Part shown: positions 37,096-48,732 of the stretch, piece by piece
Layout: each line of letters opens with the position of its first letter
How positions within the stretch are numbered: the first letter of the stretch is position 1
Program-made: the position numbers and the translations under genes
The notes under the pieces: model-generated
The model's input: the letters and a program-made list of their open reading frames with translations, nothing else
Database searches by the model: none
What the model was told of the DNA's origin: nothing
Assembly (NCBI GenBank): GCA_934162665.1
Contig: CAKPJN010000001.1
Span: 124,001-188,000 of the forward strand
Length of the DNA: 64,000 bases
Direction: 5' to 3'
Source of the DNA: an uncultured Bacilli bacterium
Lineage (GTDB): Bacteria > Bacillota_I > Bacilli_A > RF39 > UBA660

Positions 37096-37812
37096 ATGGA
37101 TTGTTTTATTCTTTCTGATTGGAAAAGTTCAGATTATAAAGAAGTTAGAAAATATTTAGAGAGTATAGGTAATAGTGATACTAAAAAGTTTAATGAAAAG
37201 CTTATTTTTACAAAATATCAGATACTTGGAATTAAAACAGATTTACTTAGAAGGATTTCTAAAGAAATAGCAAAGGGTAATATAGAGTCTTATATAAGTG
37301 TTTCTAAACCTTTTTATTTTGAAGAAGTTCTTATACTAGGTTTTGTGATTTCTAATATTAAAGACTTGGATAATTTTAATGATTACCTTTCTTATTTTCT
37401 TTCATTTATTGATAATTGGGCTGTTTGTGATATGTGTATTTCTAGTATGAAAATTATTAAGAAAAATAGAGAGTATTTTATTCCAATTATTAAGAAATAT
37501 GTTAATGATAATAATTTATATACAGTTCGTGTTGCGATTGTTATGCTTATGGATTTTTATTTAAAAGATGAATATTTAGATTTAGTTTTTAGTATTATTG
37601 ATTCTATAGATAGAGATGAGTATTATATTAATATGGCGGTAGCTTGGTGTCTTAGTATAGCTTTTATAAAGCATAGAGATAAAACTCTTGATTATTTAAA
37701 GAGATGTCATTTAGATAAATTTACTTATAATAAGGCATTACAAAAGATGAGAGAATCATTACGTGTTAGCACTGAAGATAAAAAAATGTTACAAGATATG
37801 AAAATAAAATAA
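37096..37812 (+). CDS. DNA alkylation repair protein, AlkD-like
   Basis: A 238-residue all-helical HEAT-like protein of the DNA alkylation repair enzyme family (AlkC/AlkD). The N-terminal YQILGIKTDLLRRISKEIAK and the central FIDNWAVCDMCISSMK, RVAIVMLMDFYL and NMAVAWCLSIAF helices fit this family, which excises N3- and N7-alkylated bases. GTAGGTGAT sits before ATG 37096; an upstream in-frame start at 37066 overlaps the promoter and is rejected. Confidence 0.85.
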   Translation: MDCFILSDWKSSDYKEVRKYLESIGNSDTKKFNEKLIFTKYQILGIKTDLLRRISKEIAKGNIESYISVSKPFYFEEVLILGFVISNIKDLDNFNDYLSYFLSFIDNWAVCDMCISSMKIIKKNREYFIPIIKKYVNDNNLYTVRVAIVMLMDFYLKDEYLDLVFSIIDSIDRDEYYINMAVAWCLSIAFIKHRDKTLDYLKRCHLDKFTYNKALQKMRESLRVSTEDKKMLQDMKIK

Positions 37813-37838
37813 AAGGGTATTAAATTTAATACTCTTTT
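37811..37838. terminator. Bidirectional terminator between convergent genes
   Basis: AAAAGGGTATTAAA / TTTAATACTCTTTT is an almost perfect palindrome with A and T tracts at its ends, between the alkD-like gene and the lipoprotein gene. Confidence 0.75.
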
Positions 37839-38709
37839 ATTGATACAATTCTTGTTTTATTAATTCTAAATTTTCGTTCATAATAGATAAGTAATCTTTT
37901 TTGCTTTCACGATCACTATCAGAAAGATTATCTAGTTTATGTAATTCTTGTTTTTTAACATCCTTATAGTTATCTAGTATTTCTTTTGCGGTATCATTTA
38001 TTTTTTCATCTTTAAAAGTATATATATAACTAATAGTTCCGTTTTTAATTAATTCTATAGCATCGTTGATTGTTTTTTCATTAGCGTCAGAATCAATACA
38101 TATAACGTTTATTCCAAATTTTTCTAGGTACTTTAGTGTAGAGTCAGCAACAACTAATGATTTATTGTTAGTGTTTTCTACAGCTATACGGTAATCTGCA
38201 TCTAATTCTGATAATGTAATTTTTAATGATTCATATTTTTCATCAATTTCTTGTTGAAGTACAGTACTAGATATATATTCTTTTAGACCAAGTCTTATGT
38301 TTTGAGCTATCATTAACATAGAAGATGGATTTAGCCATAATTCTTCAGGTGAATAGTCAGTTTCTAAAACGTAAGCAGAATCTATAATTTTTAAATTTTC
38401 ATTTAAATCTAATAAGTCAACAGCTAGGTTTCTTTCTTTTTCAATCAATCCATTATATACAAATAACTCTTTCTGACTGAAGTCTTTTTTTTGTTTGTTG
38501 TTGATTTTGTAGGTATTTATATCAACACCGTCTGGATATATAGATGAAATTGTTGCGTGATTTCCATATAATGAGTTTATAATATATTCGTTTGGATAAT
38601 TCGTTGTAACTATATCTATTCCTTCCATACTATCTTTTTTGCAACCAGTTGTTTGAAATATTATTACTAACATAATTATTAATAATAAAAATTTGTGTTT
38701 ATTTCCCAT
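37837..38709 (-). CDS. ZnuA-like (cluster A-I) solute-binding lipoprotein lacking metal histidines
   Basis: A 290-residue lipoprotein: signal peptide ending in TTGC (lipobox), then a fold like zinc/manganese ABC transporter binding proteins, with [33 protein letters not shown] and [15 protein letters not shown]. In active members the segments read PPGVEPHSYEP, DPHLWLDP and HDAFGYF; here the histidines are replaced ([21 protein letters not shown]). Zinc binding by the usual site is therefore doubtful. No ABC permease or ATPase adjoins it. It overlaps yidD by 11 bases, which is an odd partner. Confidence 0.7.
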   Translation of the reverse strand: MGNKHKFLLLIIMLVIIFQTTGCKKDSMEGIDIVTTNYPNEYIINSLYGNHATISSIYPDGVDINTYKINNKQKKDFSQKELFVYNGLIEKERNLAVDLLDLNENLKIIDSAYVLETDYSPEELWLNPSSMLMIAQNIRLGLKEYISSTVLQQEIDEKYESLKITLSELDADYRIAVENTNNKSLVVADSTLKYLEKFGINVICIDSDANEKTINDAIELIKNGTISYIYTFKDEKINDTAKEILDNYKDVKKQELHKLDNLSDSDRESKKDYLSIMNENLELIKQELYQ

Positions 38710-38929
38710 TTTTACTCTCCTTTATTGGTACTAAATCTATACCTGTTGTTCCTAAAGGGTTACATCTTAAAATTCTTTTGATGCTTAAATACGAACCTTT
38801 TATTACTCCGTATCTTTCTATAGCAGTTATTGCATAATTGGAACATGTAGGTATGTGTCTACATTGATTATGCCAAGGACCAGGTATTTTTTGATATAAT
38901 TTTATTAGAAAAATAAGTCCTTTTTTCAT
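38699..38929 (-). CDS. yidD: Membrane protein insertion efficiency factor YidD
   Basis: A 76-residue protein with the family signature: [18 protein letters not shown] and AIERYG, then LRCNPLG. YidD is a small inner-membrane-associated protein that assists YidC-dependent insertion. It usually lies in rnpA-yidD-yidC; here it is alone with the overlapping lipoprotein gene, which it precedes in transcription. GGTGATTAT is the ribosome binding region. Confidence 0.93.
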   Translation of the reverse strand: MKKGLIFLIKLYQKIPGPWHNQCRHIPTCSNYAITAIERYGVIKGSYLSIKRILRCNPLGTTGIDLVPIKESKNGK

Positions 38930-39027
38930 ATAATCACCATGTTTTAATTTTACTATAAATATTTTAAAATAGCAATTACAAGTATACTAATTTAAAAATT
39001 TTTGATATACTTGTTGTGGTGATATAT

Positions 39028-39693
39028 ATGGATGAATTATTCAAAAAATTAAATATTGTTCCTAAGGATATGACGCTTTATTATACAGCTTTTTCTCATA
39101 GTTCTTATGCAAATGAGCATAAGGCAAAGAATGATTATGAGAGATTAGAATTTTTAGGTGATGCCGTTGTCGATTTAGTGATTGCGGATTATTTATATTC
39201 TTGTAAAAGTGAAACTGAGGGAGAAATGACAAAAGTTAGAGCTAGCTATGTATGTGAAAATGCACTTTATGAATATTCTATGAATTTAGGTCTTAATAAA
39301 TATATTAGAGTTGGGCATGGAGAAGAAAAAGAGGGTGGAAAATACAAAAAAGCAATTGTTGCGGATATATTTGAGGCAATGGTTGGAGCGATTTATCTAG
39401 ATTTAGGTTATGCAACGGCTAGAAGAACAGTTTTAAATATTATTGTTCCATATATTGAAGATCCAACAATATCTTTCTTTAGTGATTATAAAAGTGCTTT
39501 ACAAGAGTATGTTCAAGAAGAACAAAAGAATTTGCACTATGATTTAGTTTCAGAGTCAGGACCAGCTCATGATAAAACATTTACTGTCGAAGTAAAAATT
39601 GATGATATAATTTATGGGAGAGGTGTAGCTAGTAGTAAAAAGGAAGCAGAACAAGAGGCCGCTAAGTCAGCCTTGGAAAAAATATCAATTTAA
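39028..39693 (+). CDS. rnc: Ribonuclease III
   Basis: A 221-residue double-strand-specific endoribonuclease. The catalytic signature ERLEFLGDAVVDL is at about residues 39-51, the second acidic patch is ADIFEAMVGAIYLD, and the C-terminal dsRNA-binding domain ends SSKKEAEQEAAKSALEKI. It processes rRNA and mRNA. GTGGTGAT precedes ATG 39028. The next gene, 83 bases on, encodes another ribonuclease. Confidence 0.96.
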   Translation: MDELFKKLNIVPKDMTLYYTAFSHSSYANEHKAKNDYERLEFLGDAVVDLVIADYLYSCKSETEGEMTKVRASYVCENALYEYSMNLGLNKYIRVGHGEEKEGGKYKKAIVADIFEAMVGAIYLDLGYATARRTVLNIIVPYIEDPTISFFSDYKSALQEYVQEEQKNLHYDLVSESGPAHDKTFTVEVKIDDIIYGRGVASSKKEAEQEAAKSALEKISI

Positions 39694-39722
39694 TTGTAAA
39701 TATTATAGTTTTATGATATAAT
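39694..39722 (+). promoter_or_regulatory. Promoter of the RNase J-like gene
   Basis: TTGTAA at 39694-39699 and TATAAT at 39717-39722 with 17-base spacing; the -35 box abuts the rnc stop. Confidence 0.65.
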
Positions 39723-39776
39723 TACTGTGCTATTTCTTACTATATGTAATAATAAATTAAAAGAAAGGAGATTTTA

Positions 39777-41429
39777 ATGAGTAAAATTAAGATTTTTAGT
39801 CTTGGAGGACTAAATGAAAATGGCAAAAATATGTATGTTGTTAATGTTGATCATGATATTTTTGTATTTGATGCAGGATTAAAGTATGATAATGATTTAA
39901 ATTTAGGTATTGATTATATTATTCCTAGTTTTGATTATTTGATAAAAAATAAAGGACATATAAAAGGTATATTTTTAACACATGGACATGATAGTAATAT
40001 TGGAGCAGTTCCAGATATTTTGGAAAAACTTCCAGATATTAATATATATGCTACAAAGTTAACAATGGAGATTTTGAAGAATGATTTGACAAAGGAACAA
40101 ATTGAAAAAGCTAATTTAAAAGAAATTAGACCACATTCTAAATTAGATTTTGGTAAGAATTCAGTTTTTCCTATTAGTGTAACTCACTCTATACCGGATG
40201 CAGTTTGTTATGTACTTTATACTGAAGATGGCGCAATTGTTTATACGGGAGATTTTGTATTTGATTCTACTATGATGGGAGCATATAAAACAGATATTGG
40301 AAAACTTGCTTATGTAGGGAAACAAGGTGTTTTATGCTTATTAAGCGAATCTATGTACGCAGATAAAGCTGGACATACAAGTCCTAATAATAGGGTAGCT
40401 GATTTTGTTAGAGAAGTTTTAATTAAAAATGAAAATCGTATTATTGCGACTATATTCCCAGCGCATTTTTATCGTATTCAAGAAATATTTAATGAGGTTT
40501 CAAAAACACATCGTAAAATAGTAATTATGGGTAAATTTTTACAAGATATGATTAATAGAGCTATTGATGAAGGATATTTGACTATTGATAAAAGTAGAAT
40601 AGGGACACTTCAAAATTTAGATGATAAGGATTCAGTTGTTTTGATTTCTGATGAGAAAGAAAAACCGTTTGCTAATTTGGAAAGAATTATTAAGGGTTAT
40701 GATAAGTATATTAAGATTAAGGAAACAGATACTATATTTATTACAGAACCAAGTTATGCTGGAATTGAAAAGAGAACAGCAGTTATTATGGATGAAATAG
40801 CGATGTTAGGCGCAAATGCTATAAGTTTGTCTAGCAAGAGACATTTATTACATCATGCTTCACAAGAAGATTTAATGCTTATGATTAATTTAATGAATCC
40901 AAAATATTATTTTCCTGTAAAAGGGGAGTATAGAAATCAATATGCTAATGCGGAGGTTGCTTATACATTAGGAATTCCAAGGGATAATATCATTCTTAAA
41001 GAAAATGGTGATGTTGTAACTTTTGTTAAAGGTAAGATGTTACCAACTTTTGAACATATTGATGTTGATGAAATATTGATAGATGGTAAAAATCAAGGTG
41101 ATGTTGGAGATTTAGTTTTAAAAGATAGGGAAATGCTTGGAGAAAATGGAATTGTTATTATTAGTTGTACTCTTGATAAAGAGACAAAAGGTGTATTAGC
41201 AGGACCTGAGATACTTACTCGTGGATTTATCTATGTTAAAGAAAGTCAAGATTTATTAGAAGAAACTAAGAAGATTGCTAAAGAAGTAATTGAAGCTAAT
41301 ATTGAATTAAACTCTAAACGTGTTGATTACTCTAATATTAAAAATAGTGTTAGAGATGAATTAGGTAAATTTTTCTATAAGCAAACAGAATCTAAACCAA
41401 TGATTATTACTGTTATTCAGGAAGTTTAA
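39777..41429 (+). CDS. rnjB: RNase J2-like ribonuclease with degenerate metal site
   Basis: A 550-residue RNase J family protein: metallo-beta-lactamase core, beta-CASP domain and C-terminal domain. The expected HGHxDH reads HGHDSN (H69, H71, then S73 and N74), so two ligands are lost; THSIPDAV and GDF are kept, while PVHGEYRH reads PVKGEYRN. Loss of ligands with the fold kept is typical of RNase J2, the partner of RNase J1 in the RNA degradation complex. Strong AAAGGAGA site. A J1 gene is not in the window. Confidence 0.82.
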   Translation: MSKIKIFSLGGLNENGKNMYVVNVDHDIFVFDAGLKYDNDLNLGIDYIIPSFDYLIKNKGHIKGIFLTHGHDSNIGAVPDILEKLPDINIYATKLTMEILKNDLTKEQIEKANLKEIRPHSKLDFGKNSVFPISVTHSIPDAVCYVLYTEDGAIVYTGDFVFDSTMMGAYKTDIGKLAYVGKQGVLCLLSESMYADKAGHTSPNNRVADFVREVLIKNENRIIATIFPAHFYRIQEIFNEVSKTHRKIVIMGKFLQDMINRAIDEGYLTIDKSRIGTLQNLDDKDSVVLISDEKEKPFANLERIIKGYDKYIKIKETDTIFITEPSYAGIEKRTAVIMDEIAMLGANAISLSSKRHLLHHASQEDLMLMINLMNPKYYFPVKGEYRNQYANAEVAYTLGIPRDNIILKENGDVVTFVKGKMLPTFEHIDVDEILIDGKNQGDVGDLVLKDREMLGENGIVIISCTLDKETKGVLAGPEILTRGFIYVKESQDLLEETKKIAKEVIEANIELNSKRVDYSNIKNSVRDELGKFFYKQTESKPMIITVIQEV

Positions 41430-41453
41430 AAATGAAGGTTTATACCTTCTTAT

Positions 41454-41530
41454 GTCTTTGTAACTCAGTTGGATAGAGTATCCGCCTCCTAAGCGGAAAG
41501 TCGGCAGTTCGAATCTGCCCAAGGACACCA
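41454..41530 (+). tRNA. tRNA-Arg(CCT)
   Basis: A complete 77-base cloverleaf: acceptor GTCTTTG/CAAGGAC (one G-T pair), D arm ACTC/GAGT, anticodon stem TCCGC/GCGGA with loop CTCCTAA giving anticodon CCT, T arm GGCAG/CTGCC with TTCGAAT, and encoded CCA. It decodes AGG. Its 3' end is the probable insertion point of the serine-recombinase element. Confidence 0.95.
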
Positions 41531-41568
41531 TAGGGAAATTAGTCGAACTAATCGACTTTAAATATATG

Positions 41569-41596
41569 AAAGGTTAATTTCGGTTAACCTTTTTTA
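41569..41596 (+). terminator. Terminator following tRNA-Arg(CCT)
   Basis: AAAGGTTAA (41569-41577) pairs with TTAACCTTT (41584-41592) and runs into TTTTTT. A second small hairpin AGTCGA/TCGACT precedes it (41541-41557). Confidence 0.8.
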
Positions 41597-41621
41597 TATG
41601 CTTGAAAGGAGTTGATTAGTT

Positions 41622-41924
41622 ATGCAGATAATAAAGGAAAAATTAGAAATTGATGAGGTATTAGAAAAACGAATAAAAAATACACTTAGATTTTTAAATA
41701 TTAAATCAAAAATTATTAAAGGTAATATTATCCATATTCCTAAAACTAATATTGCTTATATTGAGCCACATAAGTTAGTAATTAATAATATAATCTATCT
41801 ATTCTTTAATGAATGTAATGATATTTATATTAATACCCTAGAAAATTCAATACCTTTTAATGAATTTGAAATACATATTAAAGAAAATAAAACTAAACAT
41901 ATTGACATTAAAATAAAAAAATAA
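41622..41924 (+). CDS. Hypothetical element protein
   Basis: A 100-residue lysine- and isoleucine-rich protein with no recognised domain or membrane segment. A clear GAAAGGAG ribosome binding site precedes the ATG. It is the first gene of the serine-recombinase element, ahead of the attenuated recombinase, so a regulatory or accessory role is possible but unsupported. Confidence 0.5.
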   Translation: MQIIKEKLEIDEVLEKRIKNTLRFLNIKSKIIKGNIIHIPKTNIAYIEPHKLVINNIIYLFFNECNDIYINTLENSIPFNEFEIHIKENKTKHIDIKIKK

Positions 41925-41984
41925 TATTATATAAGCCAATAAAAGACAGGCAGTATCGTCTTTATTAGAAAGAGAGGTACTACT

Positions 41985-42053
41985 ATGATTAAATACTTAA
42001 AATTAAATAACAATTACTATTCAAGAGGAGTTAAAGGTATTAGTTTTATCTAA
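41985..42053 (+). CDS. 22-residue leader peptide upstream of the serine recombinase
   Basis: ATG 41985 follows AGAGAGGT and encodes MIKYLKLNNNYYSRGVKGIS plus FI, stopping at 42051-42053. The last third of the frame is the 5' arm and loop of a strong terminator hairpin. A ribosome finishing the peptide would sit in the hairpin and could prevent it forming. This is the layout of a transcription attenuator leader. The peptide itself is not a known family to me. Confidence 0.6.
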   Translation: MIKYLKLNNNYYSRGVKGISFI

Positions 42054-42076
42054 TGCTTTTGACTCCTCTTTTTTAG
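42023..42076 (+). terminator. Attenuator hairpin before the serine recombinase
   Basis: AAGAGGAGT (42023-42031) pairs with ACTCCTCTT (42062-42070), with further pairing inward (AAA/TTT, ATTAG/CTAAT) and a T-run after. It lies between the leader peptide and the recombinase ribosome binding site. Confidence 0.7.
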
Positions 42077-42093
42077 ATAAAAAGGAGGAATGA

Positions 42094-45140
<3,047 letters not shown>

Positions 45141-45173
45141 AAAGACGAGCAAATTTCAAATGCTCGTCTTTAA
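45141..45173 (+). terminator. Terminator after mobV
   Basis: AAAGACGAGCA and TGCTCGTCTTT form an 11-base-pair stem, starting next to the mobV stop, followed by AATAG. Confidence 0.75.
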
Positions 45174-45176
45174 TAG

Positions 45177-45255
45177 ACCGTTTATTCCAAAACGGTAACA
45201 CACTACGCTATTGGCGGAGCCAATAACGATATGTGTGCCAAAGGAGTACCTTTGG
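45177..45255 (-). other. oriT: MobV-type origin of transfer (oriT)
   Basis: On the minus strand GGCACACA (45239-45232) is followed by the inverted repeat ATTGGC/GCCAAT and then TAGTGTG directly before TTA. The pMV158 oriT has the same arrangement, GCACACA, hairpin, TAGTGTG/TTA, with the nick between G and T. The predicted nick is opposite 45199/45198. ACCGTTT/AAACGGT (45177-45196) and CCAAAGG/CCTTTGG (45238-45255) flank it. The rest of the gap to 45450 shows no gene. Confidence 0.75.
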
Positions 45256-45450
45256 AAACCCTAAAACATAATTAAGCAAGAACTAATCATTCAGACAATA
45301 TTTTTTTGATTGCAATAAGCTACAATTATTTATTTTCAAAACTTTGTAATGAAAATAAATTCATAAAAGTATATCGGTACTTTCATTTGCTATCGCAAAC
45401 GAAAACGTGTCATGGCATAATAAATATTCTAATCTTGCAAAAGGCACATT

Positions 45451-45699
45451 TTATTTTTCTTCGAAAAATTTTCCCATTGGTTGATTCAATACAACAGATA
45501 TTCTGTATAACGTATCTAAAGAACAGCCAATTTCTCCTTTTTTAAATTCTAATCTTCTGACAAAATCATATGATTTGCCTATATCAACCGCTAATTGCTC
45601 TTGTGTTATGCCTGCATCTAATCTATATTTTTTTATATTTTTAGAAACAATTTCCTTTATATTTTTATTGAAAGAAAAGTTTCTTTTAAAAGTAGTCAA
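45451..45699 (-). CDS. XRE-family helix-turn-helix regulator
   Basis: An 82-residue protein with a Cro/C1-type DNA-binding domain: ITQEQLAVDIGKSYDFVRRLE and CSLDTLYRISVVLNQPM. GAGGTG lies 6 bases before the TTG at 45699, so I use that start; an in-frame ATG at 45729 has no ribosome binding site. It is transcribed opposite to the element's other genes and probably controls cargo or transfer genes. Confidence 0.75.
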   Translation of the reverse strand: MTTFKRNFSFNKNIKEIVSKNIKKYRLDAGITQEQLAVDIGKSYDFVRRLEFKKGEIGCSLDTLYRISVVLNQPMGKFFEEK

Positions 45700-45875
45700 T
45701 ATAATCACCTCATGATTATATTGTTTCATTTAAATATTTTTATGTCCGGTAACTAAAAAGTCCTGTAAAGGTATTGAGTATAAACTTTAATAGTGTTATA
45801 ATATATGTAGGTGAAAATAGTTATCATTTTACAAATAGAAATGTTAGTGATAGATAAAAGGAAAGTGTGTTATAT

Positions 45876-46076
45876 ATGAAATTTGGAATTAGAAAACCTA
45901 GCATTAAAAAAAGTTTAAAAGCAAGAACCACTGGAAAATTAAAAAGAAGTTTGAAAAAATCTGTTAATCCATTTTATGGAAAGAAAGGAACTGGCTTAGT
46001 AACAAATCCAAAAAAATCAATTTATAATAAAGTTTATAAAAAAACAAGTTTTAGTATATTCGACTTGTTTAAATGA
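45876..46076 (+). CDS. Small, very basic protein often found on mobile elements
   Basis: A 66-residue protein starting MKFGIRKPSIKKSLKARTTG, rich in lysine and arginine, ending FSIFDLFK. Proteins of this KPS.KKS..ARTTGK type occur in Bacillota phages and mobile elements; function unknown. AAAGGAAAG upstream supports ATG 45876. It ends 17 bases before the YHYH surface-protein gene and is likely co-transcribed with it. It could bind nucleic acid because of charge, but that is a guess. Confidence 0.6.
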   Translation: MKFGIRKPSIKKSLKARTTGKLKRSLKKSVNPFYGKKGTGLVTNPKKSIYNKVYKKTSFSIFDLFK

Positions 46077-46093
46077 TAGTGGGGTGTATATTT

Positions 46094-46978
46094 ATGAAGA
46101 AAAGAACGGTAATTGCATTTATTTTTTGTAGTATATTTTTATTTAATCCTAATATAGTTTTAGCACATCCTGGAAGAACTGATGGTAGCGGTTGTCATAA
46201 GTGTAATACCAATTGTGCAAAATGGGGATTAAGCAGTGGCGAATATCACTGTCATAGTGGAAATACCTATACAAATTCAAAAGGACAAACTTTTGACTCT
46301 GATGGTAATTTAATTAGCAATAGTTCCAATACTAATTCTAGTAGTAGTTCTAATAATAAAACAACCGCTCCAAAATCTAGCCCTAAAAGTAGTGATAATA
46401 CTTTAAAGTCAATTACTATTGATGGGGAAAGCATTAAAATATCCGATCAAATGAATTACAAAACTAAAAATGAAAAAATAAATATTTTAGTAGAAACGAA
46501 TGATAGTAAGGCTACTTCTAATGTTGACAATCATTCTTTACGTGTTGGAATAAATACTATTGATATAAAAGTTACAGCAGAAAACGGTGATGTGAAGAAC
46601 TATAGTTTAGTAGTTGATAGAGAAAAATTAAGTAATAATACAAATGTAAAAATACTCGTTGATGATGAAGAAATAAATTTTATTCTTGGAAAAGCAGATG
46701 TTAATGTTTCTTCTGATACAAAAAATCTAAATTATAAATATGAATTAGAAGATAAAGCTTCACAAGTTAAAGTTGATGGAGATAAAGATTTAAAATCTGG
46801 AGAAAATATTGTAACTTTTACGGTGATAGCAGAAGATGGTACTGAAGTAAAATACGAATTAAAAGTTAATAAATATACAAAGATCGATGAAACAATGGGA
46901 GCAATATTAGGATTGGCAACAATTGGTGGTATCGGCTATGGAAGTTATTACTTTGTTAAAAAACGAAAGAAAAAATAG
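46094..46978 (+). CDS. YHYH-type surface protein with cadherin-like domains
   Basis: A 294-residue exported protein: signal peptide to about residue 25 (VLAHPGRTDGSG), a cysteine/histidine motif CHKCNTNCAKWG...EYHCHSG, a Ser/Asn-rich linker, two cadherin-like beta-sandwich repeats (each with SLRVGINTIDIKVTAENG-like pattern), and a C-terminal membrane anchor with a KKRKKK tail. The Cys/His motif may bind metal. It is cargo of the mobile element. GGGGTG precedes ATG 46094. Confidence 0.75.
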   Translation: MKKRTVIAFIFCSIFLFNPNIVLAHPGRTDGSGCHKCNTNCAKWGLSSGEYHCHSGNTYTNSKGQTFDSDGNLISNSSNTNSSSSSNNKTTAPKSSPKSSDNTLKSITIDGESIKISDQMNYKTKNEKINILVETNDSKATSNVDNHSLRVGINTIDIKVTAENGDVKNYSLVVDREKLSNNTNVKILVDDEEINFILGKADVNVSSDTKNLNYKYELEDKASQVKVDGDKDLKSGENIVTFTVIAEDGTEVKYELKVNKYTKIDETMGAILGLATIGGIGYGSYYFVKKRKKK

Positions 46979-47039
46979 TTTAATTATTAAAGAAAATATA
47001 GTATACTTGTTATAGAAATTAACCTTAATTAAAAATTTC

Positions 47040-47063
47040 CAAACGTGTCCCTTTGAGGCACCA
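47040..47063 (+). other. tRNA-3'-end-like sequence, probable right attachment site of element 1
   Basis: CCCTTTGAGGCACCA followed by GATTGATAGG and a TCGA hairpin resembles the downstream flank of the other tRNA in this window (CACCAGATT at 58033). It lacks a tRNA body. CACCA is shared with the end of tRNA-Arg(CCT), so it is the best attR candidate. Confidence 0.4.
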
Positions 47064-47073
47064 GATTGATAGG

Positions 47074-47113
47074 AAACTCGAACTTTTGAATTTAATTCAA
47101 TGTTCGAGTTTTA
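47074..47113 (+). terminator. Terminator, probably the displaced tRNA-Arg terminator
   Basis: AAACTCGAAC pairs with GTTCGAGTTT around an inner TGAAT/ATTCA stem, followed by T residues. No gene was seen from here to 47362 apart from A+T-rich sequence. Confidence 0.75.
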
Positions 47114-47362
47114 ATATGCTAAGAAATATGATAGAACTTTTAGAAATTAAATTGATTATGTCAAAGTAATAAACACAATTGAAAACTGATATTGAATTAC
47201 TATAATTTTTATAAACTATTTTTTCCTAAAAACAGCTTGTTTTTTAGAATTTTTATATTGATGATTGACCCTAAGTTATAAATAAGTTTATTTTTTTTAA
47301 TCGATTTAAAAAAAGGAAAGTTCATAGTTATGGTGTATAATATTATTAGGGTGGCGTTAAAA

Positions 47363-47851
47363 ATGAAAAACGATGTTATTTTAGTTCAGGACATTCCTAT
47401 TACTATAACATCAAATGATTTAGAGAATTATATTTGTATTTCGGATATTGCAAAGGCCAAAAGTGATAAGTCACGAGCTGCAGATGTTGTAAGAAATTGG
47501 CTGCGTAATAGAAGTACATTAGATTTTTTAACTGCGTGGGAGCAATTATACAATCCAAATTTTAAAGTGTTCGAATCTGAACACTTTAGAAAGCAAGTAG
47601 GATTATTGACTTTTACTCCGAGTGTTACAGAATGGCGTGAAAATAATCTGAGTTTACCTAAAGATTTAAATATGAGAGATTATACAACAATTAATGAATT
47701 AACTGTATTATCTAATTTGGAAACTCATAATGCACAGTTAATAAAAGAAAATAGGACAAAAGAAGAAAGATTCGAAATATTAAGTGAAATTGCTAATTAT
47801 CAACTTAATATTTTAAATAAAGCAGACGAAGTGAAAAAAATAACAACATAA
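47363..47851 (+). CDS. KilA-N domain protein with a central deletion
   Basis: A 162-residue protein. Residues 1-60 match the start of KilA-N DNA-binding proteins (YICISDIAKAK, VVRNWLRNRSTLDFL, WEQLYNPNFK). From about residue 75 it jumps to the family's C-terminal region (SVTEWRENN, MRDYTTINELTVLSNLE, AQLIKENRTKEER). The middle, which normally includes the GG.YAH.DIA.EFA.W segment, is missing without breaking the frame. ATG 47363 follows AGGGTGG. It may be non-functional. Confidence 0.7.
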   Translation: MKNDVILVQDIPITITSNDLENYICISDIAKAKSDKSRAADVVRNWLRNRSTLDFLTAWEQLYNPNFKVFESEHFRKQVGLLTFTPSVTEWRENNLSLPKDLNMRDYTTINELTVLSNLETHNAQLIKENRTKEERFEILSEIANYQLNILNKADEVKKITT

Positions 47852-47879
47852 TTATAGAAATTTTATTGATAATTGTTAT

Positions 47880-47912
47880 AAAGCATTTTTATTAAATTTG
47901 AAATGCTTTTTA
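47880..47912 (+). terminator. Hairpin after the KilA-N gene
   Basis: AAAGCATTT (47880-47888) pairs with AAATGCTTT (47901-47909), then TT and an A-rich stretch; the T-tail is short. Confidence 0.55.
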
Positions 47913-48006
47913 AAAAGCACAATCTAAAAAATGAATTGGACTGTGGTAAAATGATAATTAATAAGAAAATATGATATAATTGGTTTAATTAAGGAGGTTT
48001 GTTATA

Positions 48007-48590
48007 ATGGGTAACAAAATTAAAACTTATAAATATAAAACTGAGTAAGATGTAACGCCTGCAACAAGAATATTATCAAAAATTATGGGAGATAAAAATT
48101 TATTGAAGGATTCTGTATCATCATTAAAAGAATTACAAGATGGTGAATCTGTTAACAGGAATCCTTTGATAAATATACAAAAACCAGATATGAGATTATA
48201 TTTTATAGATGAAAATTATTTTGAATCTATTGATGAATTGCTAAGTTACTGTAGGATTAATCAATTGTCTATAAAAGGACTAAGTATTTTGGATTATTAT
48301 AGAGATTTAGCTAATTGTAGTGATGTAATTAGCAGTCAAATGATAAGATATCGTTGTTATATATTGCAGTTGATGAAGATGGTTATGGAATTTATAATAA
48401 TGAAAGAAGCATATATCGTGGTGAATTTATTTGGGAATATCATTATGGAAATATAAGAAATATGTATAAACCTTTTAGGGATAAAGGAATTGTTTTTGAA
48501 AATGATATATATGCTAAACAGGATGAAAAGATGCAAAAAGTTTTAAAATATTGTAGAGAAAATAATTTATTTAATATGGATCAAAAGTAG
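48007..48590 (+). pseudogene. Broken gene: early stop and frameshift
   Basis: ATG 48007, behind an AAGGAGG site, opens MGNKIKTYKYKTE and meets TAA after 13 codons. The same frame continues to about 48350 (MRLYFIDENYFESIDELLSY), then coding sense shifts to another frame (YIAVDEDGYGIYNNERSIYR) ending at 48588-48590. Together they would give one protein of about 190 residues. Two independent lesions mark it as dead. The family is not recognised. Confidence 0.7.
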
Positions 48591-48732
48591 TGAGTTATTA
48601 AATAATTGTAAAAACATAATAAGATAATTAGACGAAGGATAACTTATAACGGAAAGAGAAAATACATTAAAGATATTTATCTAGTATAAGTAATGATTGA
48701 TTTTATTATGTAATTGTAGGTCGGAGTTTATT

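Noticed and set aside
41431..41450. Hairpin GAAGGT/ACCTTC before tRNA-Arg as terminator of the RNase J gene
   Set aside because: Only about six pairs and no T-run; too weak to list.
45306..45545. Open frame on the plus strand after the oriT
   Set aside because: Overlaps the XRE gene on the other strand, has no ribosome binding site and reads like translated non-coding sequence.
48085..48456. Separate intact gene starting at ATG 48085
   Set aside because: The good ribosome binding site is at 48007 and the same frame extends up to it across one stop; the 3' end is also frameshifted, so it is a part of a pseudogene.
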